Below, piece by piece: positions 30,354-43,310 of a stretch of 64,000 nt of DNA. A program made the translations under genes and the position numbers. The notes below the pieces were generated by a model. The model worked only from the letters and a program-made list of their open reading frames with translations. It searched no databases and was not told the origin of the DNA. This stretch comes from Tubulanus polymorphus (lineage: Eukaryota > Nemertea > Palaeonemertea > Tubulaniformes > Tubulanidae), in NCBI RefSeq assembly GCF_964204645.1, contig NC_134036.1, positions 8,976,704 through 9,040,703 of the forward strand. The letters are read 5' to 3'. Each line of letters opens with the position of its first letter. Position 1 is the stretch's first letter.

Positions 30354-30962
30354 TTAAATAAATTCATATTTAAATGGGTGTTGTAATCTAAATAGTAATT
30401 TTGATCTTTTATTATTTTTCAATTTATCCATATATTCATTATGTAAATCATGTGGAATAATATGATTTTCCTCAAGTGCATTTTTCATCGATTTCCTATC
30501 TTTATTGTAGAATAAAACTAAAAATGTAATGTTTTCTCTAAAATCTTTAACAATGGAATTATATTTTTGATTTAAAACCCAAGTTGTTATCCCAAAATGT
30601 CTGCCAGAAAAAGCTAAATAGCATAACTCACTCTCTCTAACTTTTGAATCATGTAGATTAGCACAATCATCTATAATGAATAATGTATTTGATCCTTTAT
30701 GAATATCAATTGCTATTTTAATACAATTATCTAAATTTTCTTTTACTGTTTTAGGATCTAATATAATAAATTTATTATTTCTAGTAATATTTCTATCATA
30801 AGTTTGATTAAATTCATATGTTGGACAAAATAATACTATATTATCAAAATAGTTTTTATAAACGGTTTCTAATAAATTTAACATAAAATAAGTTTTTCCA
30901 CAATTTGTTACGCCAGAAATTAACATATTATGAGGCTCAAATATAAATAATTCCTTATTCAT
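30354..30962 (-). CDS. A32-like packaging ATPase, 202 aa (copy B)
   Basis: Intact frame with Walker A GVTNCGKT (residues about 17-24), Walker B NTLFIIDDCAN and the TTWVLNQKYNSI segment. It is very close to the copy C ATPase and clearly apart from copy A (for example NALEENHIIPHDLHNEYM here). Its start directly abuts the integrase stop. Here, unlike in copy A, it points the same way as the capsid gene. Confidence 0.85.
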   Translation of the reverse strand: MNKELFIFEPHNMLISGVTNCGKTYFMLNLLETVYKNYFDNIVLFCPTYEFNQTYDRNITRNNKFIILDPKTVKENLDNCIKIAIDIHKGSNTLFIIDDCANLHDSKVRESELCYLAFSGRHFGITTWVLNQKYNSIVKDFRENITFLVLFYNKDRKSMKNALEENHIIPHDLHNEYMDKLKNNKRSKLLFRLQHPFKYEFI

Positions 30963-32093
30963 TTATATATTTTTAATTTTACTTGATAATATCCATTCAT
31001 TGAATTTATCTGGCCATCCAACCCATTTTACTAAAGAATATTTTTTTCTTTTAATAGTTTTTGTTTTTAATACTTTTTCAATTTTATATTCTTGTTCTAG
31101 ATTTTCAGTAGTTAAACTCAATTCTTCTTCATAAAAATACCCATCAACTTCTTCACCATCTAAATCTTCTAATTTATAGACAAATGGTTTTGTTGTTATT
31201 ACCTTTTTTATTTTATATATTTTCCTAGTAAAATTTCGATCGTATCCTTTGTCAAATATCTTTTTATACTTAGAAATTCTAACATTTTGACCAACTTTAA
31301 ATTTAGGTTCACCAAAATCATCTACAAGAAATGCTCCATATAAATTATTCCAAACAATTTCAGCATTTTCAGGTTTTCTAGCATCAATAGGTTTCATTCC
31401 AATAGAAGAATGATAAGAATTATTATATCCTTCTATCAATTTTGGTAAAACATCAATCCATTAAAAAGTATTATTTGCTGTAAAATATTTCCAAATTCTT
31501 GTTCTTAATGTTCTATTAAATCGTTCAACAACTGCTGCTTTTTTATCCGATTTTGTTGAAAAATATTTAATATTATGATTATCTAAGAGTTCATGAACAA
31601 GTGAATTATCAAACTCTTTTCCATCCTCAAATTGTATTTTTTCTGGTTATAGTTTATCATCCGAAAGAAATATTCTTAAAACATTTGATGTTTGTACGGC
31701 ATCTTTTCTATAAAGTGTGAAGCTCCATACATAACGACTAAAAATATCAATTATATTCAATAAACACCAATAATCATCATTATCTTTCTTAACATTTTTC
31801 ATATCAATTAAATCTCCTTGCCACTGTTGATCTACATAACTTACCATAGTTTTACGAGTTTTATATTTTCTTACAATTTTTTTATGTGTTGTATATGTTG
31901 GTTGTTCTAACATAAATTCATTTATATCTTTATATTTAACTAAATTTTGTGGGATTATCTTATCTAATTTATCTTGTTTTACTTGACGCCATATATTTTT
32001 GGTAGAAGAATAAGCAACCGAACTCTCAGGGTTGTAATATAAATTTCTTAAATATTGTTCTTTAGTATTAGGAGTTTTTTTTACCGCCCATTT
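30963..32093 (-). pseudogene. Chromodomain integrase, several breaks (copy B)
   Basis: Homologue of the intact 375-residue integrase at 51145. One extra A in the poly-A run after the start (near 32080) shifts the frame, a TAA lies at about 31463, and a stop and further changes occur near 31650. QQWQGDLIDM, the catalytic Glu region and the complete chromodomain end (FNEWILSSKIKNI) are still readable. The enzyme is dead in this copy. Confidence 0.85.
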
Positions 32094-32121
32094 ATATATC
32101 CTTAATTTTAACTTAATATTT

Positions 32122-33037
32122 CTAATATTGAATACTATCTAATTGTGAATTTACAATATTTAATTGTCCGTCAGATATAATATAAATATGCATTTTAAAA
32201 TTTAAGCTTCCTTTTTCCTTTTTCATGAATAATTGTATTCCATCTTTAGTGTTCTGTAGTTTTTTCCCAGAACCATGTAATGAATTATCCTCTGTTGTTC
32301 TAAAATCTAACCATAATGCATATTTATTACCGGTATAATAATCAATTTGATTAATATTACAATTTTCAAATGATTTTACTTTTTCATTCATAAAATGTTT
32401 TCTAATTTCTGGCCATTGGTCTATCATTCTCATTCCTTGACAAAATATTTTATTTGCTATTCCTTCGATAGTTATTTCTACTTTTGTTATTTCAGGATTA
32501 TAATAATTATCAACATTTATTGCGCCATTAGTATATGTTGCAATGGTAAAAAATATTAATATACCTTTAATAGATCTTCTTGGGAAGTTAATATTCTCAT
32601 TAATTATTTCATCATTTGCATTAATAGTTACAGTTTTAAATTTATCAATATAATCATATAATAATGAAAATCCTTGATTGTATTGAGTTTGAATTGTGCT
32701 AGCAATATTTTCATTAGTTACTGTGTCATATTCTAAACATATATTTGATAATTTATAACCCATATCTTTAACAACGCTAGATAATACAATTTCATTTACA
32801 GGAGCAAATGTTATCTCAAATATAATATCTTCTTGAATTACATATTTATATAAAGGTGCATTGTTATTTATCAATTCAAAGTCTAATGGAATTTTATATT
32901 TGCTTCCATAAATCTTTTTTATCAAATTATCTACAGCATTAGTTACTACTGCATTATTGGCTTCAGATCTTAATTTATTATGGTTTTCTGATTGGATGCC
33001 TTGAAATATCATATTATTTCTATTTTCTTTAGTTAAC
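32122..33037 (-). pseudogene. Major capsid protein, C-terminal part (copy B)
   Basis: From the codon for Leu-Trp (LWLTKENRNNM) to the C-terminus the frame is intact and keeps NFPRRSIKGIL, NPEITKVEITIEG and HGSGKKLQNTKDG. Upstream the gene is cut by the 10.5-kb transposon; its N-terminal part is at 43576-43916. Direct alignment with 8050-8084 shows that the insertion lies between YKDL and WLTK. Confidence 0.9.
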
Positions 33038-33193
33038 CATAAACACATTATTATTCGAAAATGGAATTATTAAATTCATGGAATCAATTGTAAAGCTGAA
33101 AAAAGAAAACGGTTATGCTTCGGTCAAATGAATGATAGATAATTTGTTACCTAGCACTGCGGGTTTGCATAGAACGTGTGTTTTAGCTGTTAG

Positions 33194-33297
33194 CACTGAC
33201 CGAGGCTACAATATTGTAACCTAGGTCGGTTCACTGCACAACTTTTTTTGTAAACACTGACCGAGGCTACAATATTGTAGCCTAGGTCGGTTCACTG
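33194..33297. repeat. Two subterminal near-palindromes, left end
   Basis: Copies at 33194-33236 and 33255-33297 share CACTGACCGAGGCTACAATA followed by TTGTA(A/G)CCTAGGTCGGTTCA. The 18-bp core GGCTACAATATTGTAGCC is a perfect palindrome in the second copy. Counterparts lie at about 43316-43355 and 43381-43418. They are candidate transposase-binding sites. Confidence 0.9.
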
Positions 33298-33299
33298 CA

Positions 33300-36200
33300 T
33301 GACCTTTGCTTGCGATTACTGGCCCAACCCCAGTCGGTTATTTTTACAGTATTTGAAGTACTGGCCAATTGGATGTTACCATAAATAAACAGTATTTTGA
33401 AGATGTGGTGACAGAGAGAATCTGTTTTTATTTCGTCTTGAGAAGGTCCTACTGTTCGCTATTCTGTGTCAAAGTATGAATTGAAATATAAAGGGTGGAG
33501 TTAGTTTCCTTTCCCGATACTGTATTTATGCTTTTAATCATGAAGGATAATTATGTTATAGCAATTATAGTGATAACCTACGACAGTTTCAAATTCACGT
33601 ACTAGAAAACGACAATTATCTTTAGATTCCAAATTTCATTTGGAAAGCGGCGTTTATGCGCACAATTCCTAAAATGTCAGAATTCCGAAAACTAGGGAAT
33701 CACACGGTTAGAATGTTAACTAAATAAGTTTCGTCCGAGCAAATGATTACTATAAGAAACTAACGGCGAAACTTCACGGGTTGGTGCGGTTTGTGCGCTG
33801 CATGAACGGGTTTTTGGAATCAAATGTAAAATACCGGCCGTGTACATGTTCGGATTTGTACCGATACATTGAGTTTAGTTCAATTTTTTTATCATTATAG
33901 TTTAGGAGCTCTGTGTGACGTCACTGAGCGCGCTGATCAAAAATAGTCTGCACACTGTGAGCATCACATGTTGCTTGGTTTTAAAGGACAGTGTGCTAAA
34001 AATTCTCTTCCTGATAGAGGAATGTATAATCGCACTGATATAGCTGTCTTGCTAGCTTGAAGGGTGTTTGAAGTTCGCATCATTCGAGGTCAATGATGGC
34101 GCAAAACAATTTAAATTGAGTCCAGTTTGGAGAATATTCCCTTACTTTAGGGTGATTTAGTATTTTATGAATCAAGAAATTATTTACAATGAACTTATTT
34201 TCCGCTAGCAGCAAAACAACACACTGTTATCTGAACTGTCAATCATTACGTCGTGTCTATTTTAACAAGTAGATATAGACTGAAAAGGATGCGTGGTTCC
34301 CACGCGAGAACCAAACAAGACGGTTGTTAGTGGACGTACTCATGTTGGATGGTCAACAACGGTTTAAATAATTTATAAAAACAGATGTAAGCAGTTGTAA
34401 ACTTGTGAACAGAGGAAATATCAACATATATACACAATTGTGTCTAACTTTCTCCTGTCTGGTTTTATGTTAAATATATATTTTGTTTGAATCAATATTC
34501 AATTATCGATCCAGAAGAGCAATGCGGCCAACAACATTTTATTTTGAGTTTGAAAAAATGACCTGTTGACTCGGTAAGAAGGCTCGATTTACCGGGTGCG
34601 CACTACTATGTTTTAAATGGCTATCAAAACGGAGTCGAACCAAGAACAGCAATTAAGCTTGATGTCTCGTTTCCCTCACAAATGACATATATCAGAATCA
34701 GTTTTCTCAAAATCTGTTTCTTATCGAAGTCCTTGATTCGTGCTTGAATATGTACATAAGATTTTACAAATGAACGCAAAGATATAACAAGAATTGAAGT
34801 CTTGGTTATTCGGTGACAAGTCGAATCGTTTGGAACTAAGAAAAATCCCCAGACTTAGAAAAGTTTGACTTAAGTTGAATTTCCGAAAAGTACGACTACT
34901 AATTGTTTTTTGTTATCGGAAATTAAATCAACATCCTCTACATCTAATGTATCTATTGATACGAAACGGTTTTAGGACCGTAGATTGATTGAAAGTTACG
35001 GAGAGGGAGGGATAGCTCTATCGCATTAAAACATTATTGCTCAGTTATACATTATACATAGTTAGGCATTCATCCATTTAGCTTAAACAACAAACACACT
35101 TCTGCGCAGAAAAATACCAAGGCTATATATGCTTAATCATGTATTTTATTGATACAGACAATAAAATCGCTGTCCGCGTTTTGTCCCCTTGGTTAAGTCA
35201 CGTTTGTTATCTAATACAAATTAATAATGGTCAGCAGAATTTAAGGGCTTTCACCGTTGAGTAGTAGCCTATCTGTCATGAGGCCTGATCATGCACATGT
35301 GTTATATTAGAAATACAATATAGCTTTTCAATTTTTTAGGCGAAACGTTGTTTTAAAAATATTCGCCGCGTCTTGATTTTCTTGAGGGATTTCTCTTGAT
35401 TGTTAAAACAATATCAAATCATCCTGTCTCAAAAAGTATGAAACCTAGAAATATGTAGCCATTTTGGAATTGGATGAAATTTTCAAATTCAAAATTCAAA
35501 TTCAAAGCCATTCGACCCTGTTATCAAACATATCAGTGTTCTTTAAAACACTTGTTAAATATCGGAGGATTTTTAAGCCGAGCTTCAAACATTTCGATTC
35601 CTGAACTAAAATGATTATGTGACATGTAATTATCCAAGACTATGAATATGTTTTAGGTGACCGTTTAAGGTGTTCCTTTTATTCGGGAAGGATTTGTTTC
35701 AATCTCAATTTTAAGATATCAACAGATCACTATGAAAAGTAACGCTATCGAGTGATCGCTGGCAGATTTAGCAGTTAAAATCGCCACACGTGTTAAATGT
35801 TTGCATTGATACAGGCGATTAGAGGGACACATGGCATCCACTGCATATAAAACAGTAGATAGATTTCTGGAGATTTAAAGTTTGGATGCTCTGATGAACT
35901 CTATCAGCTGTTGGTTGGTTAAAGCATAGCAGTGCTAAATTTCTATGGTTATAGTACATTGCAGGTGACCCAAATGATTCGCCTGCTGCCTGCATATTAT
36001 AAACCTGGTACCTACGAGCATGGACTCTTTTAGATGGATGCCTGGACGTTATAGTACAGTGTTCATGACTATAGAACCGGGTGACCCGAATTCCCCACCT
36101 GCCTGAAAATCTCATAGCGGAGGTAACGCGTATATCTTTGCTGCACACCGATCTCCTTGAAAGGTCAAAATGCTATTTTTGTGAAGAAGTACACGGGCCT

Positions 36201-36400
36201 CTCCATCTGATACTTTTAACACAGGGTACATAAATATTTAACGCTTAATACTTTTAAACAAGATTTCTTCAGAATAAAAACTACGTCCAAATATCTGGCT
36301 AAAGTACAGTACCCGCTCTAGGTACTTATTCTGATTCTCACATTCGGCACAATATGGATCTTTTAGACTAACTAAAAAATCTCAGACCTAATAACCAAAA
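33300..36400. other. Non-coding interior of the 10.5-kb transposon
   Basis: No exon, motif-bearing ORF or clear repeat was seen. The 109-codon minus ORF at 35819-36148 has no recognisable feature. Confidence 0.4.
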
Positions 36401-37680
36401 ATTTATATGTTTCGACGCTATATCGATCCTTGTTCACAAATATACCATTGGAACCAACTCTCAATTTATTAAGGAGAAACCTCCCGGACTCCAATCTTGA
36501 TCTCCCGGTTCCTGTAGATTGCTTACTTGAACTTTTGGAGCTCTGTACAACCAATCTATACTTCCAATCCCAAGACAAAATCTATGAACAAATTTTCGGT
36601 TTCGCTATGGGCAACCCATTATCCCCCATTTTGGCTAATCTTTTCCTTGAACATTTTGAATGCGAAATTCTTCCGAAATTACGCTGGCTCTAAACCTAAC
36701 TTTTGGATTTGATGTGTTGATGTTTCTGTGCTTTAGTTTCTGATGATTTTGATCTTAACTCTTTTATTGACTTCATTCATCAACTCTCAATATCCATCTT
36801 TGAAATTCACATTTGAATGGGAACAAAATGACCAAATCCCGTTTTTAGATGTTCTAATTCACAATAAATACTCTCATTTGTTTTTTTCAAGGCCTCTTTC
36901 TCCGTGCACTACGGATTTGCGATGAAACCTTCCTTTCGGCTGAATTTGACCACATATCCAACTCTCTTAAAAAATTGGCTTACCCTGATCACATTTTGAA
37001 AATCGCTATTTCTAAGGCTAAACGTACTTTCTTTAATTCTAAACCTCCAGAAAATAAAAAAAAACACATTTCAGAATTCATTGTAGTTCCGTATGTACCT
37101 GTTTTGGAAAAGTTTCGTCACTCTCTCCCTTTATTGGATAGACAAATCATTTTCACGTATGAAAACAAAATTAACAAGACTTTGGTAAAAAACAATCAAT
37201 CTAAACCTTTGGACTGGGAGTTTACAAAATTCCTCGTTTTGGCTGTGATAAAATGTACTTTGGAGAAACTGGTCGTGATTTAAAAACTCGAATTTCGGAA
37301 CACAAAAAGGATATAATAAATCAAAAACCGGCTAGTGGTGTAGCCAATCATGTTTGGAACACTGGTCATCGTTTTAATTTTGATAAAGCCGAAATTATTT
37401 ATACTTCCAGCAATTACACTAAACGCCACACAGTTGAGTCTGTCCTAATTACTCGTCACTCAGATAGTACCAATTTAAATAGTGGCTTTTCTCCTCTAAT
37501 TCCCTTCTTTCTAAGTATATTACTTCATGCCTTGCCAAACACTAATTAGTTACTCACTCACCAATTTACTCAATTAACCTGTTCTCCTCTTTATATATAC
37601 CCTTGTTTTTAGTCAATATCTCACCTGACGATGGTCTCTAGTGTGAGATCGAAACGCCATGTTCTTACATTTTAGATTAT
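36400..37680 (+). mobile_element. Penelope-like retroelement, 5'-truncated and dead
   Basis: Reverse transcriptase fragments: SLFTNIPLEPT, FGFAMGNPLSPILANLFLEHFECE (a Penelope-type block), then a degenerate catalytic box in which the expected YVDD region reads C-V-D-V after a stop. The C-terminal end has a GIY-YIG-type endonuclease piece (YFGETGRDLKTRISEHKKDI and HVWNTGHRF). Frames break near 36420, 36695, 36930 and 37250. The 3' tail has a hammerhead-like motif at 37625-37655 and AATAAA-type signals before 37700. Confidence 0.85.
37625..37655 (+). ncRNA. Hammerhead-ribozyme-like motif in the Penelope tail
   Basis: CTGACGA fits the CUGANGA core. GGTCTC (37633-37638) pairs with GAGATC (37645-37650) with one G-U pair, and GAAAC follows at once. 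One unpaired T separates the core from the stem, and helices I and III are not evident. Hammerhead motifs are known from Penelope-like element ends. A similarly laid-out motif lies on minus at 40685-40717. Confidence 0.35.
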
Positions 37681-38021
37681 TTCAATAAATAATTCTCGAT
37701 TTTAGATTTCTTTTAATATTTAAATAGTGGGTTTTATCTTTCATCTGATAATATCATCATTTTTTATGCATGTTGCTTGCTAAAAATCACGAATTATGTC
37801 ATCTTATATGTAGGTACGCAGCTTAGTAAAAGTCACAGATTATTCAAGATGAATATTGGGAAAGACAACACGGAAAATTTGAAATTTTTGAAACGATTTA
37901 AGCTTTTCAAAATCAGAATATTGAAGTATTTCATTAAATGTTGCTGTTAGCAAGGGGGACATTTACCTAGAGGAGATTTTTACCGGGGGATATTTACAGG
38001 GGTATTTTTCCGAAAATAACT

Positions 38022-39063
38022 CAGCTAGCACACAACGTTCATACAACATTCGGAAACGTTCGTGAAAGTTGTGTGATAGTTTATAATGTAACGTTCAGGC
38101 GATAACGTTTTCTGAAGGTTTTTCTAAACGTTATCATCCAAGAGCCTGCAGCAAATTATTAGTTAAGTCAGATATCATCAATATAGTCCGTTTTAAGCAA
38201 ATCCCGACGTGGATTCCTACATTTTAATACCATTTGAAAGCAAGATTCAAACTTTCGGGAGTAAAGAAAAATATGGGATTCGAAACCGATGGATATCGTG
38301 ACATATCAAAGCAGGAAGTGTTCGCCATTGTTCATCAATCAGCTTTAAGCGGCGTGTTTAAGGGATTTAAAAATCGTTTATTTACTAAGGTACGTTATTC
38401 AATCCACAAATTTTGATACTTTCAATGTATGGAAAATTACTGATAGAATGTTTTTGAAACAATCTTTTGTGTAGAAACCCACGTGAGAGACCTTTTCGTC
38501 GGGTTTTATATCAATGAAATGACCTAACTGTTGTTCTCCAATAACAAGCATAACAATCCCTGTATGTATGGATGAAATGAACTTCAAGGCTTAACACAAC
38601 CATGAAAATAAACGTTTCTGTATCATTTCCTTTTTATTTTAGGAATCACAAAGGCTGCCAGCTACGCTGTAACGACGACGACTGGTGCACTGGAGAACTA
38701 ACTTACGAGTGAATAATTTCGATATTATACATGTATATATACGTAGTTACAAAATAAAAGTTAGGTAAAATAATTCAAATATTAGTTAGTTGAAAGGGAT
38801 TTATTCGAGCTCGTGAAAGAGGACATCATGGTTATAATGTAACGTCATACGAACGTTATTGGAACGTTTTTATCAAGCTCAATGGTTGCAGAGAGGTTGT
38901 GAAGTAACGTTCAGTCAACGTTATCAAAAACGTTCTGTGAACCTTAAAATACATTTACAAAAAAACGTTCTACAAACGTTGCACGAACGTTCAACATTAA
39001 CGTTAAAACGTTAGTGAAAAACTTTTAGAAAACGTTCTTTGAACGTTTTTTTGTTAGCTGGGA
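38022..39063. mobile_element. AACGTT-rich foldback element, about 1 kb
   Basis: The left end CAGCTAGCACACAACGTTC and the reverse complement of the right end CCCAGCTAACAAAAAAACGTTC are similar. Both outer parts are packed with AACGTT and AACGTTC copies (38030-38130 and 38820-39060). The middle is of ordinary composition and includes a 60-codon ORF (38234-38413) with a splice-donor-like AAGGTACGT at its conserved end, and a TTTTAG acceptor-like site at 38636-38641. Non-autonomous DNA transposon is likely. Confidence 0.55.
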
Positions 39064-40480
39064 AACCATTTTAATGACAAAAATAATCAAAAATCATGTT
39101 GACCTATACTTGAAAAAGCTGCATTTAATCTTCCAATTGAATTTTGATTAAATTATTGCCATGAAATAAAGGCAATTTCGATCAATCTTAAAACTTCAAA
39201 ACTTATCACATTATACAAACAGATTTAGCTCGATGGTTATCGGTTAGAGTTTTATCACTCATATATTTCACATCCTCAAAGAGCATATTCAGAATATTTT
39301 AACTGCCCTGAAAACTATATAGCGTTTGCATACAGTTTTGCACTACTGTTTATACGCTGTTTATATTGTCACGTATCACTGCAAATCTGAAGCATATGTC
39401 GCTATTTATAACAGGGAATCTGGCAAGCGAATCCAAACTGAAAAGAAGACGCTTTTGGAGAGTGGCATGAACGCGGGGGGGGGGGCAGACTTGAAATAAA
39501 TGCCATTGAGTAATTCAGTAAAATGTTCCAGAATCTAGCTTTTGGAGAAAGGGCCACAGGTGCATAAGGCACAAAAGGGGTGTGGTCTTTGAAGAATGAG
39601 ATGCGTTTAGGTGCTTTCTGAGCACTTTCTTAGTTGAAATTAGGAATGGTATATGCTCACAATTTCAGGCGTGTTTTATGTGAAAAAGGATAATAACGAT
39701 TACAATAGATTCAATGAGGCTAAGATTATCTTATGTATAAAATGAAGGTTAAAATCTATCTAAGCCCACGAACTGTTGAGGAATTTCAGAATGTAACGCT
39801 ATGCAGAAATACGACAATAACGGTTTTACACTCGTATCCTTTAACAGCAGGCGATGAAAAAAATTATGTTCAAGCGTCAGAAAAATGGACGAGGGCCTGG
39901 CCCCATGTCTCTGTATTGTTCTCTGAATCCAAGAACGTCTATCGCACATTTGAGCCTAAACGTCTACTTTTACTTAGTAGCCACTTAAGATTTGCGGTGA
40001 TACGTGACAACATGGACACATTGAGAAACTAGTGGAAAATTCTATACCCACGCTATAGTTTGGGATATAGTTGTATTTTGAGTGTCTCATTTAAGCTCTG
40101 AAGATAGTCTAACCAATAAAAATCGAGATTGGAGTAAATTAGTTTACAAATTGTCATTGGTTATGGCGTTTTACGATGAATCGAAACTTCCTTCTTTTTA
40201 TGGCGATATTAGTTTAATGCAGAATTCGATTTTAACAAATGCAGCTATTTTCAAGCATGTCTGCATTCATATTTTGATTTAATTTCTTAAATTAGAAGCG
40301 TAATCATAAATTCAGGCTAACCTCTCATTATTGAAATGGTGGTTTATTTTCAACGGGGTCTGGATATCTTTGCATCATAAATTTAGATGTGCATTTTGGA
40401 GTGTTCGAACCTCCCATGATTTTATATAAATTTCGCTGAAATGTTGATTTAAAAAAATAAAATATGCTCTATCTATAATA
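39064..40480. other. No gene recognised
   Basis: It contains an 11-base G run near 39475 and a phrase GTCACGTATCACTGCAAATC at about 39367 that recurs at about 42290, marking an interspersed repeat. The 99-codon plus ORF at 39733-40032 has no motif. Confidence 0.4.
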
Positions 40481-40483
40481 GAT

Positions 40484-40732
40484 TTATGCGGATCTATCAA
40501 TGCATTCTAAAGAAACCTTCCGAGCTGAGGCCGAATTTAAAAGAAATAAGAAATTTCGTATAGTATTCAAGATTTCATTTGGATTACAGTAACGGCCTTT
40601 GGTGATCTTCACCGTGAGGTCATGAATGAAGAAATACCGTAATAGAACTCTTAATATGATAACATGTATTGAGATGAAACCGCAACGTTTTGGCTGTTGA
40701 CTAACAGCCATCATCAGGTGGAATGTAGACAT
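40484..40732 (-). repeat. Probable Penelope-type 3' tail fragment
   Basis: Reading minus, CCTGATGATGGCTGTTAGTC followed by AACAGCCAAAACG gives a CUGAUGA core, a perfect 7-bp stem (GGCTGTT/AACAGCC) and AAAACG. This is the same layout as the tail at 37625. The 82-codon ORF over it is a by-product. Confidence 0.35.
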
Positions 40733-40799
40733 TCCAGTGATTTGAGCTTTAAGTCAGATGGCAGTCACTGAAAATCCGAAAGTTGTTGCGGTTTAATTT

Positions 40800-43310
40800 T
40801 GATAATTAAATGTCATCGTATAAAATTTTATTGCAGAATTTCTTCATTTATCGGATTAGTGTTCTATTCGACTACTTCGGGTCATGTTGTCGTTTAGATA
40901 GAAAATTATTACTTGTCGCCACGGAAGGTATATACAACCGTGTCAGTCGCTACGGGATAGAGTCTCTGTATATCGGCATCTTAAATCGGCACCTTTGTTG
41001 GTCCTAGCCTGCATTCACTTCCAATCTAACGAATTGGTAACGTTATTCTTACCATGAATGCCTTTTTGTCGTAGAATATGGTGACACTGATATAAAAGTA
41101 GTTTTTATTCTACGATAATTTGAGAAAATGAGTTATATTGGAAAAAAAACTGATAAAGTACCTTAAAATTCAGCGATTCATTGGCATTTTATTTCATTGG
41201 CATCTTCAAATAGAGTTTTGAGGTGCTAAGTTTATTACTATTAAGAGGTTATTATTTTTGGTGGTCAGTGCAGTTTGTTTATTCGTTCATCAATCACTGT
41301 CTCGTTAGCCAGTGTAATTCACCTGTTGACTGATAGCTGCTGCTGAGCTTTTGATAACCTATACAAACAATTTACGCAACAAAGTAGGAAAGCATGTGAA
41401 ACTGAAATTTCAGCCTTGCATTCTTTTACTTAGACCAGAAGAGGTTTTTTATCAAATTGGAATAACTGATTTCAAAACTATGTGAACATCTCAACTGAAT
41501 TTATTTCAGTATTTATTCAATCAATAATGATAATTGTTAGGCTTATTCTCACTAGCATACCCTCAGTGAGTAATGGGTATTAGATTATAATAAAATGCAC
41601 TATCATTTTGATCTTATATTAGAAGTTGTAATATCATTTCAACCAAACTGTATATAACTATGAAATGAAATTTCGGTTAAGGTATCAATTCTAACAAGCA
41701 TTAAAGGGTTCAATATCCATGAACGAACAAGCAGAGAACAGCGTGACAAAGTGAACATCACATGGATTACTTAAAAATTGATTGTATAGAAATAAACAAT
41801 AATTGTAGGTTAATTCTAAGTATTTTAGATACATTTTTTGGGAAAATTTTTTTTAGTCTTTCATCCAAGTAAAGAGATCTAAAGACATAATCCATTTCAT
41901 GAACATATGATTTTATTTGTATTTTCGTCTTTCATATATCCTTGAAGACAAATGAAGCCAAATTCAAAAAAGACAAATTCATTTCTACAGAATCAAAGAT
42001 TTATGACAGTATGAATGCACCAGCAGGTTTTATAATCGCAAATATAAAACAAAAATCATAAAATTCTAAATTAGATCTGGCACAATACTTGTTTTAACGG
42101 ATTGAATCAATAATGATGTTATATAAATCAATAGTTTTCCTATTGGTTATTCCCATTTTGTTGAGCGTGATATAATTTAGGGGGTTCTTAGCAACTCAGA
42201 AACTAGGATTTCTATTGACAGAACTGTATTCAAAGCATACAGAGTTCTGTATACAAAGCATATGGGGTTTAACAGTACCTTTGACCCTGTCACGTATCAC
42301 TGCAAATCTTTAACAGATGTGGCTATTTTGAACAGGAAATTACTGTGCCATCTCAAAATGGTCAATTTTTCACTAGTTGACTTGTAGAAACGATGTGTTT
42401 TGAGAGTAGCTATTGTCGTAGGAGTTACTATCACTAAGTCGCTGTTTACAATCGGTTGGTTACAGTCACATCTACTGCCAGTGTGCACTATCAAAATGCT
42501 AGCACACAAGCACATCAGATGTTTTACAACAGTCACTTTTCAGCAGTAGAAAACCACTGCTGTGGAAAACCAACTGAATTGAAAGGTAGACTATTTCGGC
42601 GTCATTTATTTGTTATTTGTGATTACATCCAGCAGTCAAATGATTTCATTTCAATCGTTGCCTCAACGTCACGATTTTTTGTATATGTTTCTGTCATATC
42701 TTAAACTCGGGTCCCCAGGGCGAATAACTATTAAAGCCGTGAGACTACATCGATGTACCAATGACGTAAGCCGAAAGCCGTTACCGCTCTCCGCAAAATA
42801 CATTCCTTACCGTAATCCAACTGAATTTTTATATAATATATGTAATGAAATTTATCAATGAATCGGTCAAATGAAACATTTTCTTTAGAATATTTTAAAA
42901 TGTGCATGGATACAGCGTAAATTCAAATCAGCGAAATTAATATAATAATCAACGATTCAGTGATTCAGCGAAGTTCGGAACACCCCCAAAACAATGCACA
43001 TCTGACTCCAATTCTATATAAATTGTCATCCGATTCTAGAAACGTTTTCGTATCAATCATGGCAATTGCGCAATATAAGTATAAGGCTCGCACTTCTTTT
43101 AAACCCTTAATTTGGAATGTGTACGATGTACATTCCTAACTGTTCAAGTCATTCCTCAATGATAGGAGACGTTTGACTGAAACACTTTTGGATTCCTCGT
43201 TAGTCAAAACTACAAATCAACCGACTGATATCGGACCAGCAATAACTTCAAAAACTGATCAAGTGAACTGACTGATCTTAATCTTGGATTAGTGAATACT
43301 GCAAATATAA
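40800..43310. other. Non-coding interior of the 10.5-kb transposon
   Basis: No supported gene. Short ORFs under 85 codons have no motif and no neighbouring splice sites of note. Confidence 0.4.

Noticed and set aside
39733-40032. 99-codon ORF in the 10.5-kb transposon, considered as a transposase piece
   Set aside because: No catalytic DDE pattern, zinc finger or homologous partner in the region.
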